From: an uncultured Dorea sp.
GTDB taxonomy: Bacteria; Bacillota; Clostridia; Lachnospirales; Lachnospiraceae
NCBI GenBank assembly: GCA_947063855.1
Contig: CAMSTW010000007.1
Span: forward strand, 1-64,000
Direction of reading: 5' to 3'
Length of the DNA: 64,000 nt
The position numbers and the translations under genes were made by a program. The notes below the pieces were generated by a model that made no database searches, was not told the origin of the DNA, and saw only the letters and a list, made by a program, of their open reading frames with translations. Numbering within the stretch: the first letter of the stretch is position 1; every line of letters begins with the position of its first letter. This document shows positions 1 to 9,485 of this stretch, one piece after another.

Positions 1-10
1 CACAGAGTTT

Positions 11-39
11 CTGACAATTCAACCTATTTATAGTATAAT
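11..39 (+). promoter_or_regulatory. Predicted sigma-A promoter at the left edge
   Basis: CTGACA (11-16), a 17-base spacer and a perfect TATAAT (34-39). It points right, into a 15-bp inverted repeat at 41-80 and then antisense to the tail of the AraC gene. No right-going gene follows, so its product is unknown; it could be an orphan promoter or drive a short RNA. Confidence 0.55.
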
Positions 40-40
40 G

Positions 41-80
41 ATGGACAGCAGAATCGCGTATTTCAGATTCTGCTGTCCAT
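41..80. repeat. 15-bp perfect inverted repeat (hairpin)
   Basis: ATGGACAGCAGAATC (41-55) is the exact reverse complement of 66-80, with a 10-base loop. No T-run follows on either strand, so a classical terminator is not clear. It lies where transcription from the 11-39 promoter would begin and just past the stop of the leftward AraC gene. It could be that gene's 3' hairpin or an operator. Confidence 0.55.
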
Positions 81-115
81 GGGATACGATGCCTGTGATC
101 CTGGCAGCGCTTAAG

Positions 116-973
116 TTATTTCTTCTTTACCGGAATCCATATCTCGGCATAATAGTTTTCGTCCTGTACACCCTGGGGGTATTTGTCCGGGGAATCGTAC
201 ATCTCGACGCAATATCCTGCCGCGAACTCATATTCCTTGAGGGCAGGAAGCCATTCGGAGAATATCTTGACATTAACATCCTGCATGGAATCTGGCAGCG
301 CTCCCCTGCATGGGAAGACTGCCCAGGTAAACGCAGGAATCGTCCGGGTTTCAAGTCCCTCCGGGATATCTGCGGCGGGATGGTAGACGTCCGCGATCAG
401 ATATTCGAAGGTCTCATTGCCCATCTGAGGATCGATATTGATTCCGAACATCCCGCAGACAGACTGTCCGTTAGCGGAAGTCTGGTGTTCCTGCCAGAAT
501 GCAGGGATGTCCGTCTTCGCCTGTTCATATGTGAACTTTTTTGATGCACAGAGAACGGTAAAGCTCTCTTTCTTAGTAATTCTGTAATCCATAAGATAAC
601 CACCTTTCAATGAGATAGTAAGCTTCAGCGGTGCAAAGATCTTAAGCAGGGTATTCCCTCTGCGGGCCGCCGAAGGCGTGAAGCCGTGAAACCGTGCGAA
701 TGCTTTTGAGAAGCTGTCAGGAGAATCATAACCGTATTTCATTGCAAGATCGGTAACCGTAATATTACCGGAAGTTAATTCCTGGCCGGCGAGCGACAGC
801 CGGCGGTTCCGGACATATTCCATGAGGGAATATCCGCACAGCATGCCGAATCCTTTGTGGAAATAAAACGGGGAGATATGGACATGCCCTGCCACGTCGT
901 CTATGGTGATTGTCTCCGTGATGTGTGCTTCTATGTAGTCGACAGCTTCTTTGATAATTGTCATCCATTCCAT
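116..973 (-). CDS. AraC family regulator with GyrI-like effector domain
   Basis: A 285-residue transcription regulator. Residues 1-110 are an AraC double helix-turn-helix, including the second-helix region YGYDSPDSFSKAFARFHGFTP. Residues 127-285 form a GyrI-like effector-binding domain, as in Rob/SoxS-like and BmrR-type small-molecule sensors. The DNA-binding part comes first, as in the Rob layout. The ATG at 973 is preceded by GGAGG at a spacing of about 10. Its C-terminal domain resembles the free-standing protein at 12859-13314. No drug pump lies beside it; a MATE pump is 7 kb away. The ligand and targets are unknown. The family call is secure, the role is inference. Confidence 0.88.
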   Translation of the reverse strand: MEWMTIIKEAVDYIEAHITETITIDDVAGHVHISPFYFHKGFGMLCGYSLMEYVRNRRLSLAGQELTSGNITVTDLAMKYGYDSPDSFSKAFARFHGFTPSAARRGNTLLKIFAPLKLTISLKGGYLMDYRITKKESFTVLCASKKFTYEQAKTDIPAFWQEHQTSANGQSVCGMFGINIDPQMGNETFEYLIADVYHPAADIPEGLETRTIPAFTWAVFPCRGALPDSMQDVNVKIFSEWLPALKEYEFAAGYCVEMYDSPDKYPQGVQDENYYAEIWIPVKKK

Positions 974-995
974 GCTTATAAGCCTCCGGGTTGGT

Positions 996-1050
996 GCTTC
1001 ATCCGGTCAGAAATCGAACCGGACGGCCGGGGAGTTCGACCAGATGAAGC
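996..1050. repeat. Imperfect inverted repeat in the AraC leader
   Basis: GCTTCATCcGGTC (996-1008) pairs with GACCaGATGAAGC (1038-1050) with one symmetric mismatch, and an inner TCGAAC/GTTCGA pairing (1014-1019 with 1034-1039) extends the stem. It sits immediately upstream of the AraC start, so it would be in the 5' leader or overlap the promoter. An operator or a leader structure are both possible. Confidence 0.45.
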
Positions 1051-1137
1051 GTTGGTTTGAACGTTCAGGTAGAGTATAGCATTATGCGGAGTTGATTGCG
1101 CGTCTTTTTTTGTTTTCTTTTGTCTTGTTTCATGCGT

Positions 1138-2718
1138 TTAGACAGGTTGTTTTTCAATGATGCATGTATGCAATTTTGTCTTCGCATCGTAATTGATCGC
1201 AACCAGAAGCAGATCATTGCCGATACTTTCAAGAACAGCAGGATAATTTCGGTTTTTGATCTGGGCAATGGCTCCTTTTGCCGTCTGGTTCCATTTTAAT
1301 TCAATGATCATTGCCGGCAGGAAGGATTGCTTTTTAGGGATATACACGATATCTGCATAACCATGGCCGGAAGGTAATTCTTCCATTTTAAGATACTGAT
1401 CTACACATGTAATGTAAGCATACTTTACAACTGCCCGTAAGGCTTGTTCATTATTATAGAACTGTGGGGCATAGTTGGAGTCATGGACTGCGGCAATTGC
1501 TTTTGCTACGGCATCTGCATCCTGCGCAAGCGTCTTTGCGAGCAATTGGTCAGATTCACGGATCAGGTGAAGGGGACTTGTATGTTTTCCGCGGCGGAGA
1601 ATCTTATTGAATTCCGTGCGGATCTCATTATTGGGAATCCTGGCGCTTCCTGTTCCCTGTTCATCTTCCCGGTAAGTCAGATATCCAAGATGTATCAGGA
1701 GTGTCAGGACATCGTCTTTGCTTTTAAATGTCTCAAAATCATTTTCGAATCCGTCTGTATCAACTTCGACCGTTTCACCGCTGACAAGCCTTATAATAAC
1801 ATCTTGCAGACCGTCCTCATCCATGTCTATATAGGTCAGAAGAGCTTCTGCAGCGGCCGATTTCTTCCAGTAGGATTTGAATTTTCCGTTTTGCATGGCG
1901 CTCATAACGGAATAGGGATTGTACATGGAATGCATAGGATCAAACGAATATCCGTCATACCAGTTTTTTGCCTGGTTAAAATCCATATGGTATATATCGC
2001 AGATCCTGCGGACTTCTTCCTCTGTGAAACCGGTGAACCCGGCATATTTGCCCGGATCAAGGATTGTGAATTCTTTAAAATCTGATATTGCCGATTGTGA
2101 GCCGTCTTTCTTGATCGGCAGAATCTCTGTCATATATGCGGCGGCAAAAATCCGGGAAGTAGCCCCGCTGTTTTTGAACAACATTCGCAGGAATTCCAGA
2201 TAATTCTGTCTTATCTGACGATTGTTTTTGAATTCCCGGATTGGTGCGTCCCATTCATCAATGATCATGATGAACCGGTTCCCGGTTAATGCTGCGGCAT
2301 TGATCAATGTGGAGGTGAATCCCTCTTCTGCTTCCAGTTCGGGATAACTGATTGTCAGTTCACGGATAATATTTCTCTTAATATAAGGAATGATGTCTGC
2401 AGCAGGCACTTCGCCGATTATACCGGTCATATCCAGATAAATGACATCGTATTGGTTCAGATGCTTGGTATAATGAGAATCCCCGGCGATGGTAAGATCA
2501 TCAAATAGTGCGGATGAATCACAGGTCTTGTCATAATAGGCGCATAACATCTGCGCCGCAAAAGACTTTCCAAAACGGCGGGGTCTGCTGATGCAGGTCA
2601 GCTTTTGTTTGGTGCCGATGGTCTGATTGATCAGGCTGATTAATCCGGACTTGTCTACGTAATAGCTGCCCCTGATTTCTTCAAATCCGCTGTTGCCGGG
2701 GTTTAAATAGGTTCCCAT
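1138..2718 (-). CDS. AAA-ATPase-like / PD-(D/E)XK nuclease fusion protein, copy 1
   Basis: 526 residues matching the two-domain family Pfam calls AAA-ATPase_like (PF09820) plus PDDEXK_9 (PF08011, formerly DUF1703). The N-terminus has MGTYLNPGNSGF, a P-loop-like RPRRFGKS at 45-52 and a Walker B-like MIIDEWD at 151-157. The C-terminus has a nuclease-like core: Asp456 in YADIVY and Glu473-Leu-Lys475 in IIELKWN. The family is often multi-copy in Clostridia and Bacteroides and has no settled function; DNA or RNA cleavage is inferred only from the fold. It is about the same length as the copy at 6449-8035, so it appears intact. It is transcribed divergently from the LacI-type gene at 2946. Confidence 0.85.
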   Translation of the reverse strand: MGTYLNPGNSGFEEIRGSYYVDKSGLISLINQTIGTKQKLTCISRPRRFGKSFAAQMLCAYYDKTCDSSALFDDLTIAGDSHYTKHLNQYDVIYLDMTGIIGEVPAADIIPYIKRNIIRELTISYPELEAEEGFTSTLINAAALTGNRFIMIIDEWDAPIREFKNNRQIRQNYLEFLRMLFKNSGATSRIFAAAYMTEILPIKKDGSQSAISDFKEFTILDPGKYAGFTGFTEEEVRRICDIYHMDFNQAKNWYDGYSFDPMHSMYNPYSVMSAMQNGKFKSYWKKSAAAEALLTYIDMDEDGLQDVIIRLVSGETVEVDTDGFENDFETFKSKDDVLTLLIHLGYLTYREDEQGTGSARIPNNEIRTEFNKILRRGKHTSPLHLIRESDQLLAKTLAQDADAVAKAIAAVHDSNYAPQFYNNEQALRAVVKYAYITCVDQYLKMEELPSGHGYADIVYIPKKQSFLPAMIIELKWNQTAKGAIAQIKNRNYPAVLESIGNDLLLVAINYDAKTKLHTCIIEKQPV

Positions 2719-2858
2719 AGATCTTCTCCTTTCGTTGAGAGAACGGATGTAAACATGAAAGCTTTATCGTTACAATACGACGGGTTCTTCAGGTGTGAAA
2801 ATGAAGTTAAGTTCATGTTAACATATCAGGGTGCATTCTGCAACGAGTCTTTTCTGAC

Positions 2859-2899
2859 GCACGCAAAATCTTGCGTGCTTTTATTTTTTATGGTACGAT
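2859..2899 (+). promoter_or_regulatory. Promoter with overlapping palindromic operator for the LacI-type gene
   Basis: A 20-base palindrome, GCACGCAAaatcTTGCGTGC, spans 2859-2878. Its right half contains a possible -35 (TTGCGT, 2871-2876), followed by a 17-base spacer and TACGAT (2894-2899). A T-rich run follows the palindrome, but the flanking genes diverge, so an operator is more likely than a terminator. The same half-site is repeated at the iol promoter (13642-13827). Autoregulation by the product of 2946-3971 is inferred. Confidence 0.6.
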
Positions 2900-2945
2900 A
2901 AGGTTATTAATTTATCAAGACAGAAAGTAAACAAGGAGAATTACC

Positions 2946-3971
2946 ATGGCAGTAACAATACAGCAGATTGCGGAAGCGGCAGGCGTATCCAGGGGAACCG
3001 TAGACAGGGCGTTGAATAACCGCGGGCGTATCAACCCGGAGGTGGCAGATCAGATTAAACAGATTGCAGAAGAGATGGGATACGTCCCTAAGAACAGGAA
3101 GAGATCCGTTTCCCCAAAAGGTAAGTTAAGGATCGGAGTCGTGACGCAGCTTGCCAGATCCTCCTTCATGCTGGAAGTGAACCGCGGGATCAGGCAGGCT
3201 GCGGAGGAACTTTATGAGAAAGGGATTGAACTTCTGGTAAGAGAAGGGCTTTCCGTAGATGAGGATGAGCAGCTTGACGCCATAGACGACTTAGTGAGAG
3301 AGGGGATTTTGGGGCTCGCGGTGATGCCGGTGGATTGTGAGAGCATCCGTGTGAAGATTAACTGGCTGATTGAGGAGAAGAAGATACCCGTCGTGACTTT
3401 TAACTCGGATATCGTCGGTACGAAACGGAGCTGCTATGTCGGGATGGATAACCGGAAGAGTGGACGCACTGCGGCGGGGCTTCTGGGGATGCTCACCGGA
3501 GGAACGGGAAAGGTTCTTGTGATTACCGGATTTTTCAGTAACCATGTGAATAATGAGCGGGTGGACGGATTCGTGGAGGAATTGAAGAACTCTTACCCGC
3601 ATCTGGAGCTCGCGGGGGTTCAGGGGAGCTTTGACGATCTTAACGAAGTAGATAAGATCATCATGAATTCGCTGCTGAATGTCCCGGGAATCAACGGGAT
3701 CTTTGTGGCGTCCGGCGGTCAGGAGGGGATTGCGAAAGCCTATGAGAGTCTCAAGCTTGAGAGACGGCCGCACACCGTAATCTATGATCTGACGCCGAAT
3801 AACCGGCAGGCGCTTCTGGATGACGTGGTGGATTTCCTGATCGATCAGGAGGCGTATGTGCAGGGCTATCAGCCGCCGCTGATTCTGGCGGATATCCTTA
3901 AGAAGGGGAAGAAGATGGAAGAAGAATTCCAGTATACGGATATCAATATTAAGACGAAATATAATGTCTGA
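2946..3971 (+). CDS. LacI-type transcriptional regulator
   Basis: 341 residues. Residues 3-50 are a LacI helix-turn-helix (IQQIAEAAGVSRGTVDRALN). Residues 60-330 resemble a periplasmic-binding-protein-like sugar sensor. In this family sugar or sugar-phosphate binding normally releases the operator. The ATG at 2946 follows AAGGAG at good spacing. A strong palindrome overlaps its promoter. The downstream neighbour, an APC transporter, does not look like a sugar gene. The same operator word recurs upstream of iolC 10.9 kb away, so an inositol-pathway regulator is a reasonable guess, though unproven. Confidence 0.85.
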   Translation: MAVTIQQIAEAAGVSRGTVDRALNNRGRINPEVADQIKQIAEEMGYVPKNRKRSVSPKGKLRIGVVTQLARSSFMLEVNRGIRQAAEELYEKGIELLVREGLSVDEDEQLDAIDDLVREGILGLAVMPVDCESIRVKINWLIEEKKIPVVTFNSDIVGTKRSCYVGMDNRKSGRTAAGLLGMLTGGTGKVLVITGFFSNHVNNERVDGFVEELKNSYPHLELAGVQGSFDDLNEVDKIIMNSLLNVPGINGIFVASGGQEGIAKAYESLKLERRPHTVIYDLTPNNRQALLDDVVDFLIDQEAYVQGYQPPLILADILKKGKKMEEEFQYTDINIKTKYNV

Positions 3972-4125
3972 ACATGGCTGGAGCGTGTTGCCGCTTTGCA
4001 GCATACGGCTGACGAACCCAATCCAAAAGAAGAAATATTCCCTGTTATGCAAGAGATGAGAATAGTACATCTGACAGCGGCGTAATCGTTACAAAAGGAC
4101 TGGGATATGGGATATAAGGAGAGTC

Positions 4126-4154
4126 TGGATTTTTGCCGGTAATTGTGATAGAAT
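4126..4154 (+). promoter_or_regulatory. Possible promoter in the 3972-4302 gap
   Basis: The 330-base gap between the LacI-type gene and the transporter holds no convincing gene. The best signal is TGGATT (4126-4131), 17 bases, then TAGAAT (4149-4154) with an upstream TGTG extension. This would leave a leader of about 140 bases before the ATG at 4303. The -35 is weak. Confidence 0.35.
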
Positions 4155-4302
4155 ACATGCAATTACAGCAGCGTGCGATTCCCGGCGCCGTCAGGCTGTT
4201 CAGAAACTTATTCACGCAATCTGCACGTCCCGATATGCAGGAAAGCAGCTTTCGGACGGTCTGCCGGGGGATTTGTGCATCTTAAGCGAGGCGAAAGGAA
4301 AG

Positions 4303-6387
4303 ATGAAAAACATGGGACAGAAGACAGGACAAGAAACAGGACAAAAGAAGGGAGTATCCGCACTTGATTTTTTCTGTATTGGTTTTGGCGCAATCGTAGG
4401 TGTCGGATGGGCAGTATCTATCAATAGCTGGATGAACGGCAGCGGCGGGCCTCTGCCTGCGGCGGCAGGCTATATGGTTGCGATGATCCTCATGGTTCCG
4501 ATTGCGCTTTGCTATTGTGAATTATGTACGATGCTCCCGGTATCCGGCGGAGGTATGGCTTATGCATTCCGTGCGTTTGGAGACCGTATAGCTTTTCTTT
4601 CCGGCTGGGCGGCATTCGGAGCATTTATCACGATTATTCCGTGGGAAGCAATCTATGTTGTGGATATCCTGAGTATTGTTTTTCCGGTGCTGAAAGCCGG
4701 AACGCCCCTTTATTCTCTTGCCGGGGCGGATATCTATGTGGGACATATCATACTTGGGACAGTGATTTCTGTTCTGCTCTACTTTATCAACAAAAAGGGA
4801 GTCGCGTCGTCGGCGTCACTGCAGAAGATTCTCTGCATGGCGCTTGTGGGCGCGGGTATCCTGGCAATGATCTGTGCCGGTGTTAAATTTGATGTCGGAA
4901 ATCTCCAGCCGTTTTATGAAAATACAGGTATGGGTACGCATAGTTCTTTTTTGGGCGGCATGGCATCCATCCTTGCGTCGGTGCCGTTCTTTCTGGCCGG
5001 ATTTGAGACGATTCCCCAGGGAATAGAGAGTGCAGGCGGCGATACGAAAGGAGTGGGAAAGACAGTAGTGGTGACGGTGGTTTTATCCTGCCTGTTCTAT
5101 GCGCTTTTACTGTTTACTCTGGGCGGCGCCCTTCCGTGGAAGGATTTTATCAGGTTTTCCAATCCTTCTGCGGCGCTTATGTTCCGGGAGCTTTACCCTG
5201 GAGGGCTTGGCATGGTTTTGTATTCGCTGATTCTGCTGGGGGCGGTCTGCGGTCTTTTGACGACCTGGAACGGTTTCATGATGGCGTCGTCCCAGATCCT
5301 TATGGCAATGGCGAGGGTAAGTATCGTGCCGTTCAGCCTGTCAAAGCAGCACCCCGTCTATAAAACGCCGGTGAATGCTCTGAAGGTCAGCCTGGCGGCA
5401 TCGCTTGTCGGACCGTTTTTAGGGAGCGGCCTGATTGGCGCCCTGACCAGTTTTTCGGCTGCCGGTTATGTTGCAAGCTGGATGATAACGGCATTTTCCC
5501 TGATTATTCTCCGAAAGAAAGAGCCGGCGCTGAAACGGCCGTATAAGATTCCGGGAGGCTTGCCTACGGCATGGTTCGCCGCGGTCTGTATGACAGGGTT
5601 GTTTATTCTTTTGTTTGTACCGGGACAGCCGGTTTTCATGGGCGGCGCGGCGACTTTGATCTTTGCGGCATGGATGCTTGCGGGAGTGACGCTTTATCTG
5701 ATGGATTACCGCGCCAGAAAGCAATACTCCACTCTTACCAGGGCGACGTTTCTTTTTGCCAGTATGTCTGAATCGAATGCGACGATCAGTATGCCGGGAT
5801 TTGTGGACAGCTTTGAAGACGATTATAAAGTCATGTCCTTTGTTGTCCCGGGAGACGCCGATTATGCAGGCAAGACGCTTCTGGAGCTTTACTGGGGGCG
5901 CAGACAGAATGTATTTATTATCAAAATTGAGAGAAAGACGGAGATCATCCTCGTGCCGGGAGGAAATACGCATATATTTGCCGGCGACCATGTGTTTGCG
6001 GTCGGCGTCGCGAAAGCGCTTGACCGTTTCCGTGATTATCAGAATGTGGGAGCGAAGTATTCCGTTGGGTCGCTGAAAGATTTCTTAGGCTACGGAGATA
6101 CGGAGAAACAGTCGCCGCTCAGTTGTATCGAATATCAGGTGCTTCCTACAGATTCGTTCTGTGACAAACTGATTAGAGAGTCGCGGATACAGGATCGTTA
6201 TCATTGTCTGATCGTAGGTTTAAAAACTCCTTACAGCAAGATACTTGAGCTTCCTACAGCGGGCACGGTCATTGAGGCGGGGGATACGCTCTGGATGATG
6301 GGTTCGGAGGACGCCATCCATAATTTTGAAGAACTTTGCAGACAGGAAGCACAGGAAAAGGGGGAGATACACCAACTGGCACAGTGA
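4303..6387 (+). CDS. APC-family amino acid permease with two C-terminal RCK_C domains
   Basis: About 694 residues. The first 450 or so form a twelve-helix APC (amino acid / polyamine / organocation) transporter beginning SALDFFCIGFGAIVGVGW, with the glycine-rich first helix typical of the family. After residue 470 come two TrkA-C/RCK_C-like modules, the first around MSFVVPGDADYAGKTLLEL and the second around YQVLPTDSFCDKLIRESRI, each ending in a GD.hhh.G strand. RCK_C modules usually sense ligands or nucleotides and gate ion transport, so allosteric control of uptake is likely. The substrate is unknown. The ATG at 4303 is preferred over an upstream TTG at 4273 because AAAGGAAAG lies just before it, but 4312 is also possible. 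Confidence 0.85.
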   Translation: MKNMGQKTGQETGQKKGVSALDFFCIGFGAIVGVGWAVSINSWMNGSGGPLPAAAGYMVAMILMVPIALCYCELCTMLPVSGGGMAYAFRAFGDRIAFLSGWAAFGAFITIIPWEAIYVVDILSIVFPVLKAGTPLYSLAGADIYVGHIILGTVISVLLYFINKKGVASSASLQKILCMALVGAGILAMICAGVKFDVGNLQPFYENTGMGTHSSFLGGMASILASVPFFLAGFETIPQGIESAGGDTKGVGKTVVVTVVLSCLFYALLLFTLGGALPWKDFIRFSNPSAALMFRELYPGGLGMVLYSLILLGAVCGLLTTWNGFMMASSQILMAMARVSIVPFSLSKQHPVYKTPVNALKVSLAASLVGPFLGSGLIGALTSFSAAGYVASWMITAFSLIILRKKEPALKRPYKIPGGLPTAWFAAVCMTGLFILLFVPGQPVFMGGAATLIFAAWMLAGVTLYLMDYRARKQYSTLTRATFLFASMSESNATISMPGFVDSFEDDYKVMSFVVPGDADYAGKTLLELYWGRRQNVFIIKIERKTEIILVPGGNTHIFAGDHVFAVGVAKALDRFRDYQNVGAKYSVGSLKDFLGYGDTEKQSPLSCIEYQVLPTDSFCDKLIRESRIQDRYHCLIVGLKTPYSKILELPTAGTVIEAGDTLWMMGSEDAIHNFEELCRQEAQEKGEIHQLAQ

Positions 6388-6448
6388 TTGGCGAGGGTGT
6401 GAAAAGTGCTGACATGTTTTTCAGCAATCAAGAAGGAGGGAATATGCT

Positions 6449-8035
6449 GTGGGTATGTATTTGAATCCGGGAAACAGTGGATTTACCAGAATCAGAAATG
6501 ACATATATGTGGATAAGAGCGGATTGATCAGTATGATCAACGAAACCATAGAGACTCCGAGATTTCTGACGTGTGTCAGCAGGCCGCGCCGCTTTGGGAA
6601 ATCATTTGCGGCGAAAATGTTATGCGCATATTATGATAAAACCTGCAATTCTTCGGCATTGTTTGATGATCTTGCGATTGCGCGGGATGAAAATATCAAT
6701 CAGACATACAGGCAGCATCTGAATCAATACGACGTCATCTATCTTGACATGACGAATGTCCTTGGAAAGGCAGAGCCGCACGACATTGTGTCCTTCATTC
6801 AGAACAGTGTGACAGATGAGCTTCTGGCGGCGTACCCAGATCTGAAAGCAGGAAAGTTTTTTGATGAGACGCTGCTTTATGCGGCAGAATGGACAGGCAA
6901 TAAGTTTATTATGATCATTGACGAATGGGATGCGCCGATCAGGGAGACGCCAGAGGTTCAGAAGATCTATCTGGAATTTTTGCGTACATTATTTAAAAGC
7001 AGCGGTACAACGGATCAGATTTTTGCGGCCGCTTATATGACAGGAATCCTCCCGATAAAAAAAGACGGTTCGCAGTCGGCAATTTCAGATTTTAAAGAAT
7101 TTACAGTGATCAAGCCCAGAAAATTCGGCGGTTATGTTGGATTTACGGAGGCAGAGGTGAAGAAACTCTGTATGGAATTTCACTGTGATTTTGAGAAGAT
7201 GAAGAGGTGGTATGATGGCTACTCATTCCGTGATACTGGCTCGGTATACAATCCTAATTCGGTGATGGAAGCAATCCGCAACAATGATTTTGACTCTTAC
7301 TGGACACAGACTTCGGCGACCGGCAGCCTGACGGGATATATCAGCATGGATTTTGACGGTCTCTCTAAAACGGTAGCAGAACTGATCGGCGGAGGGGAAG
7401 TCAAGATGGATACAAGGGGATTTTCCAATGATCTGGTTACATTTCAAAATCGGGACGACGTACTGACGGTTCTGACTCACCTTGGATATCTTGCCTACAA
7501 TGAAACCACGGGGACGGTTCGTATACCAAATGAAGAGATTCATATGGAATTCTCAAGAATCGTGCGTGAGGTAAGAAGGGATGATACGCTTAGAAGGGTT
7601 AGAGAGAGTGAGCAGCTTATCTACGATACGGTTCATGGAAATGCAGAAGCCGTGGCAGAACAGATTGAGAAAATCCATTCAGAAGAAGCGCCTCTCCACT
7701 ATAATAATGAACAGGCGCTGCGAAGTGTAATCAAACGGGCGTATTTTAGTTTTGGGGATGAATTTATTTTGTTTGAAGAATTACCGGCAGGCAGCGGATA
7801 TGCAGATATCGTGTATCTTCCAAAGAAAGATTCCATGATGCCGGCTCTGGTTGTTGAACTGAAATGGAATAAAGCAGTAAAAGGCGCAATCCGGCAGATT
7901 AAGGACCGGCAGTATCCTTCCGTAATTCAGAAATATGGCGGCGAAATATTATTGGTTGGAATCAGTTACAATAAAAAATCACCGGACGGGAAGCGGAAAC
8001 ATAGCTGCATTATAGAAAAATATCAGATGGTATAA
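6449..8035 (+). CDS. AAA-ATPase-like / PD-(D/E)XK nuclease fusion protein, copy 2
   Basis: 528 residues, same family and layout as copy 1 (1138-2718). It has MGMYLNPGNSGF at the N-terminus, RPRRFGKS at about 45-52, MIIDEWD near 154-160, and a C-terminal nuclease-like core with YADIVY and VVELKWN (Asp...Glu-x-Lys). The start is GTG 6449, eight bases after AAGGAGGG; an internal ATG at 6455 is the alternative. It follows the transporter with a 61-base gap, so read-through is possible. It is the closest relative of the collapsed copy at 12479-12795, which shares its first 66 codons almost base for base. Function is unknown. Confidence 0.85.
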   Translation: MGMYLNPGNSGFTRIRNDIYVDKSGLISMINETIETPRFLTCVSRPRRFGKSFAAKMLCAYYDKTCNSSALFDDLAIARDENINQTYRQHLNQYDVIYLDMTNVLGKAEPHDIVSFIQNSVTDELLAAYPDLKAGKFFDETLLYAAEWTGNKFIMIIDEWDAPIRETPEVQKIYLEFLRTLFKSSGTTDQIFAAAYMTGILPIKKDGSQSAISDFKEFTVIKPRKFGGYVGFTEAEVKKLCMEFHCDFEKMKRWYDGYSFRDTGSVYNPNSVMEAIRNNDFDSYWTQTSATGSLTGYISMDFDGLSKTVAELIGGGEVKMDTRGFSNDLVTFQNRDDVLTVLTHLGYLAYNETTGTVRIPNEEIHMEFSRIVREVRRDDTLRRVRESEQLIYDTVHGNAEAVAEQIEKIHSEEAPLHYNNEQALRSVIKRAYFSFGDEFILFEELPAGSGYADIVYLPKKDSMMPALVVELKWNKAVKGAIRQIKDRQYPSVIQKYGGEILLVGISYNKKSPDGKRKHSCIIEKYQMV

Positions 8036-8054
8036 GAGTTTGTCATACAACAAA

Positions 8055-9395
8055 CTAGGCGATATATTTCTTCGATGGCTTTACCATCAGTGTTACGATC
8101 AGAATAACCGCCGCCGTAATCCCCAGGCTTAAGGGGTACACCTGCATGACCGTCGTGAAGGATGGCCGCTGCCGGAACACGGTGAAGACCCAGGTGAGCC
8201 GCACACCGCAGATTCCGACGACCGCACAGGCCGCCGGGATGAATGAAACGCCAAAGCCTCTCAGATACCCTGACAGACCTTCCTGTGCAAAACTGAATAT
8301 ATAAGCAAAGAAAATATATTCCAGCCGGATTCTTCCGGCCGCGATCACATCCGGGTCCGTATTGAATAGAGCAAGCAAAGGAGTAGAAAACAGAAGGATC
8401 AGTATACTGGATACTGCGGTACTCACAAAGCTTTGCAGCAGGCAGAACTTCAGTACCTTCCTGCACCGGTCCCCTTTTCCGGCTCCATAGTTCTGGCCCA
8501 CAAATGTTGTACACGCCTGACTAAAGGAATTCATGATGTAGTAGGAAAATACTTCCAGATTAAAAGCCGCCGAGGATGCCGCCATGATTGTAGTCCCAAG
8601 GCTGTTGACCGCCGACTGGATAATCAGATTGGCGAAGGAAAAGATCATTCCCTGTATGCCGGCGGGAATCCCAATCTTCAGGATCTGGCCAAGTACATTC
8701 CCATGTATCCACAGTTTCCGGAGATTGATGCGGATTGCCAGCTCTGTCTTCATCAATGCAGCAAACAGGATGACTGAGCTGATGAGATTAGAAAGTACCG
8801 TCGCTGCCGCGACCCCGTCCACATCCATTTCAAGTCCCACGACAAAGAAAAGGTTCAGGACAACATTCAGAATGCCGGAAACTACCAGCGCGGTCAGAGG
8901 CGTCTGGGTGTTTCCGCAGCTTCGGAAGATTGCCGCTTCAAAATTATAAAGCAGGATTACCGGCATTCCGGCCAGGTAAATCCGCAGATATTTTACTGCA
9001 AGCGGATATACATCTTTCGGAACATCCAGCATCTTTACGATCTCCGGAGCCAGAAATTCCCCCAGCACTGCAAGGAACACTCCCCCAAGCAGCGCCACGA
9101 CTACCGATGTATGTACTGCTCTTGAGATATTCTCGTTATCTCTCTGTCCGATAGATTTTGCAATAATAACGTTGCTCCCCAGAGAAATACCGACGAAAAG
9201 ATTGACCAGCAATCCGATAACAGGTGCGTTGCTTCCCACCGCTGCCATAGCTTCCTTGCCGGAAAAATGCCCGACTACCGCCAGATCTGCCGCATTGAAC
9301 AGTTGCTGCAAAATCCCTGTTATCGCAAGCGGTATCGCATATTTGATGATCTTATCTCCCAGCGAGCCGTTTACCATGTCCATACTATTCCCCAA
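8055..9395 (-). CDS. MATE family efflux transporter
   Basis: 446 residues, a full-length MATE protein with twelve predicted membrane helices in two repeats. The first is marked by IIKYAIPLAITGILQQLFNAADLAVVGHF and the second by LKIGIPAGIQGMIFSFANLIIQSAVNSLG. The family exports cationic drugs or metabolites using Na+ or H+ gradients; the substrate cannot be read here. The start is TTG 9395 (AAGGGG upstream) or ATG 9383 (GGGGA upstream). It has its own promoter at 9486-9514. It ends convergently with copy 2 of the ATPase-nuclease, where a 7-bp inverted repeat (8037-8056) could act as a weak two-way terminator. Confidence 0.9.
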   Translation of the reverse strand: MGNSMDMVNGSLGDKIIKYAIPLAITGILQQLFNAADLAVVGHFSGKEAMAAVGSNAPVIGLLVNLFVGISLGSNVIIAKSIGQRDNENISRAVHTSVVVALLGGVFLAVLGEFLAPEIVKMLDVPKDVYPLAVKYLRIYLAGMPVILLYNFEAAIFRSCGNTQTPLTALVVSGILNVVLNLFFVVGLEMDVDGVAAATVLSNLISSVILFAALMKTELAIRINLRKLWIHGNVLGQILKIGIPAGIQGMIFSFANLIIQSAVNSLGTTIMAASSAAFNLEVFSYYIMNSFSQACTTFVGQNYGAGKGDRCRKVLKFCLLQSFVSTAVSSILILLFSTPLLALFNTDPDVIAAGRIRLEYIFFAYIFSFAQEGLSGYLRGFGVSFIPAACAVVGICGVRLTWVFTVFRQRPSFTTVMQVYPLSLGITAAVILIVTLMVKPSKKYIA

Positions 9396-9485
9396 GTGAA
9401 CCCCTTCTTTCTTTAAACTGTTTATGACATTTTCTTACCATCCGAATCTCGTTCCGGCGGCCTGCAGCAAAACCTGTTAAATTTT

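Noticed and set aside
2859-2885. Rho-independent terminator (palindrome plus T-run)
   Set aside because: The flanking genes diverge, so no transcript should end here. The palindrome overlaps a -35 and matches words at the iol promoter.
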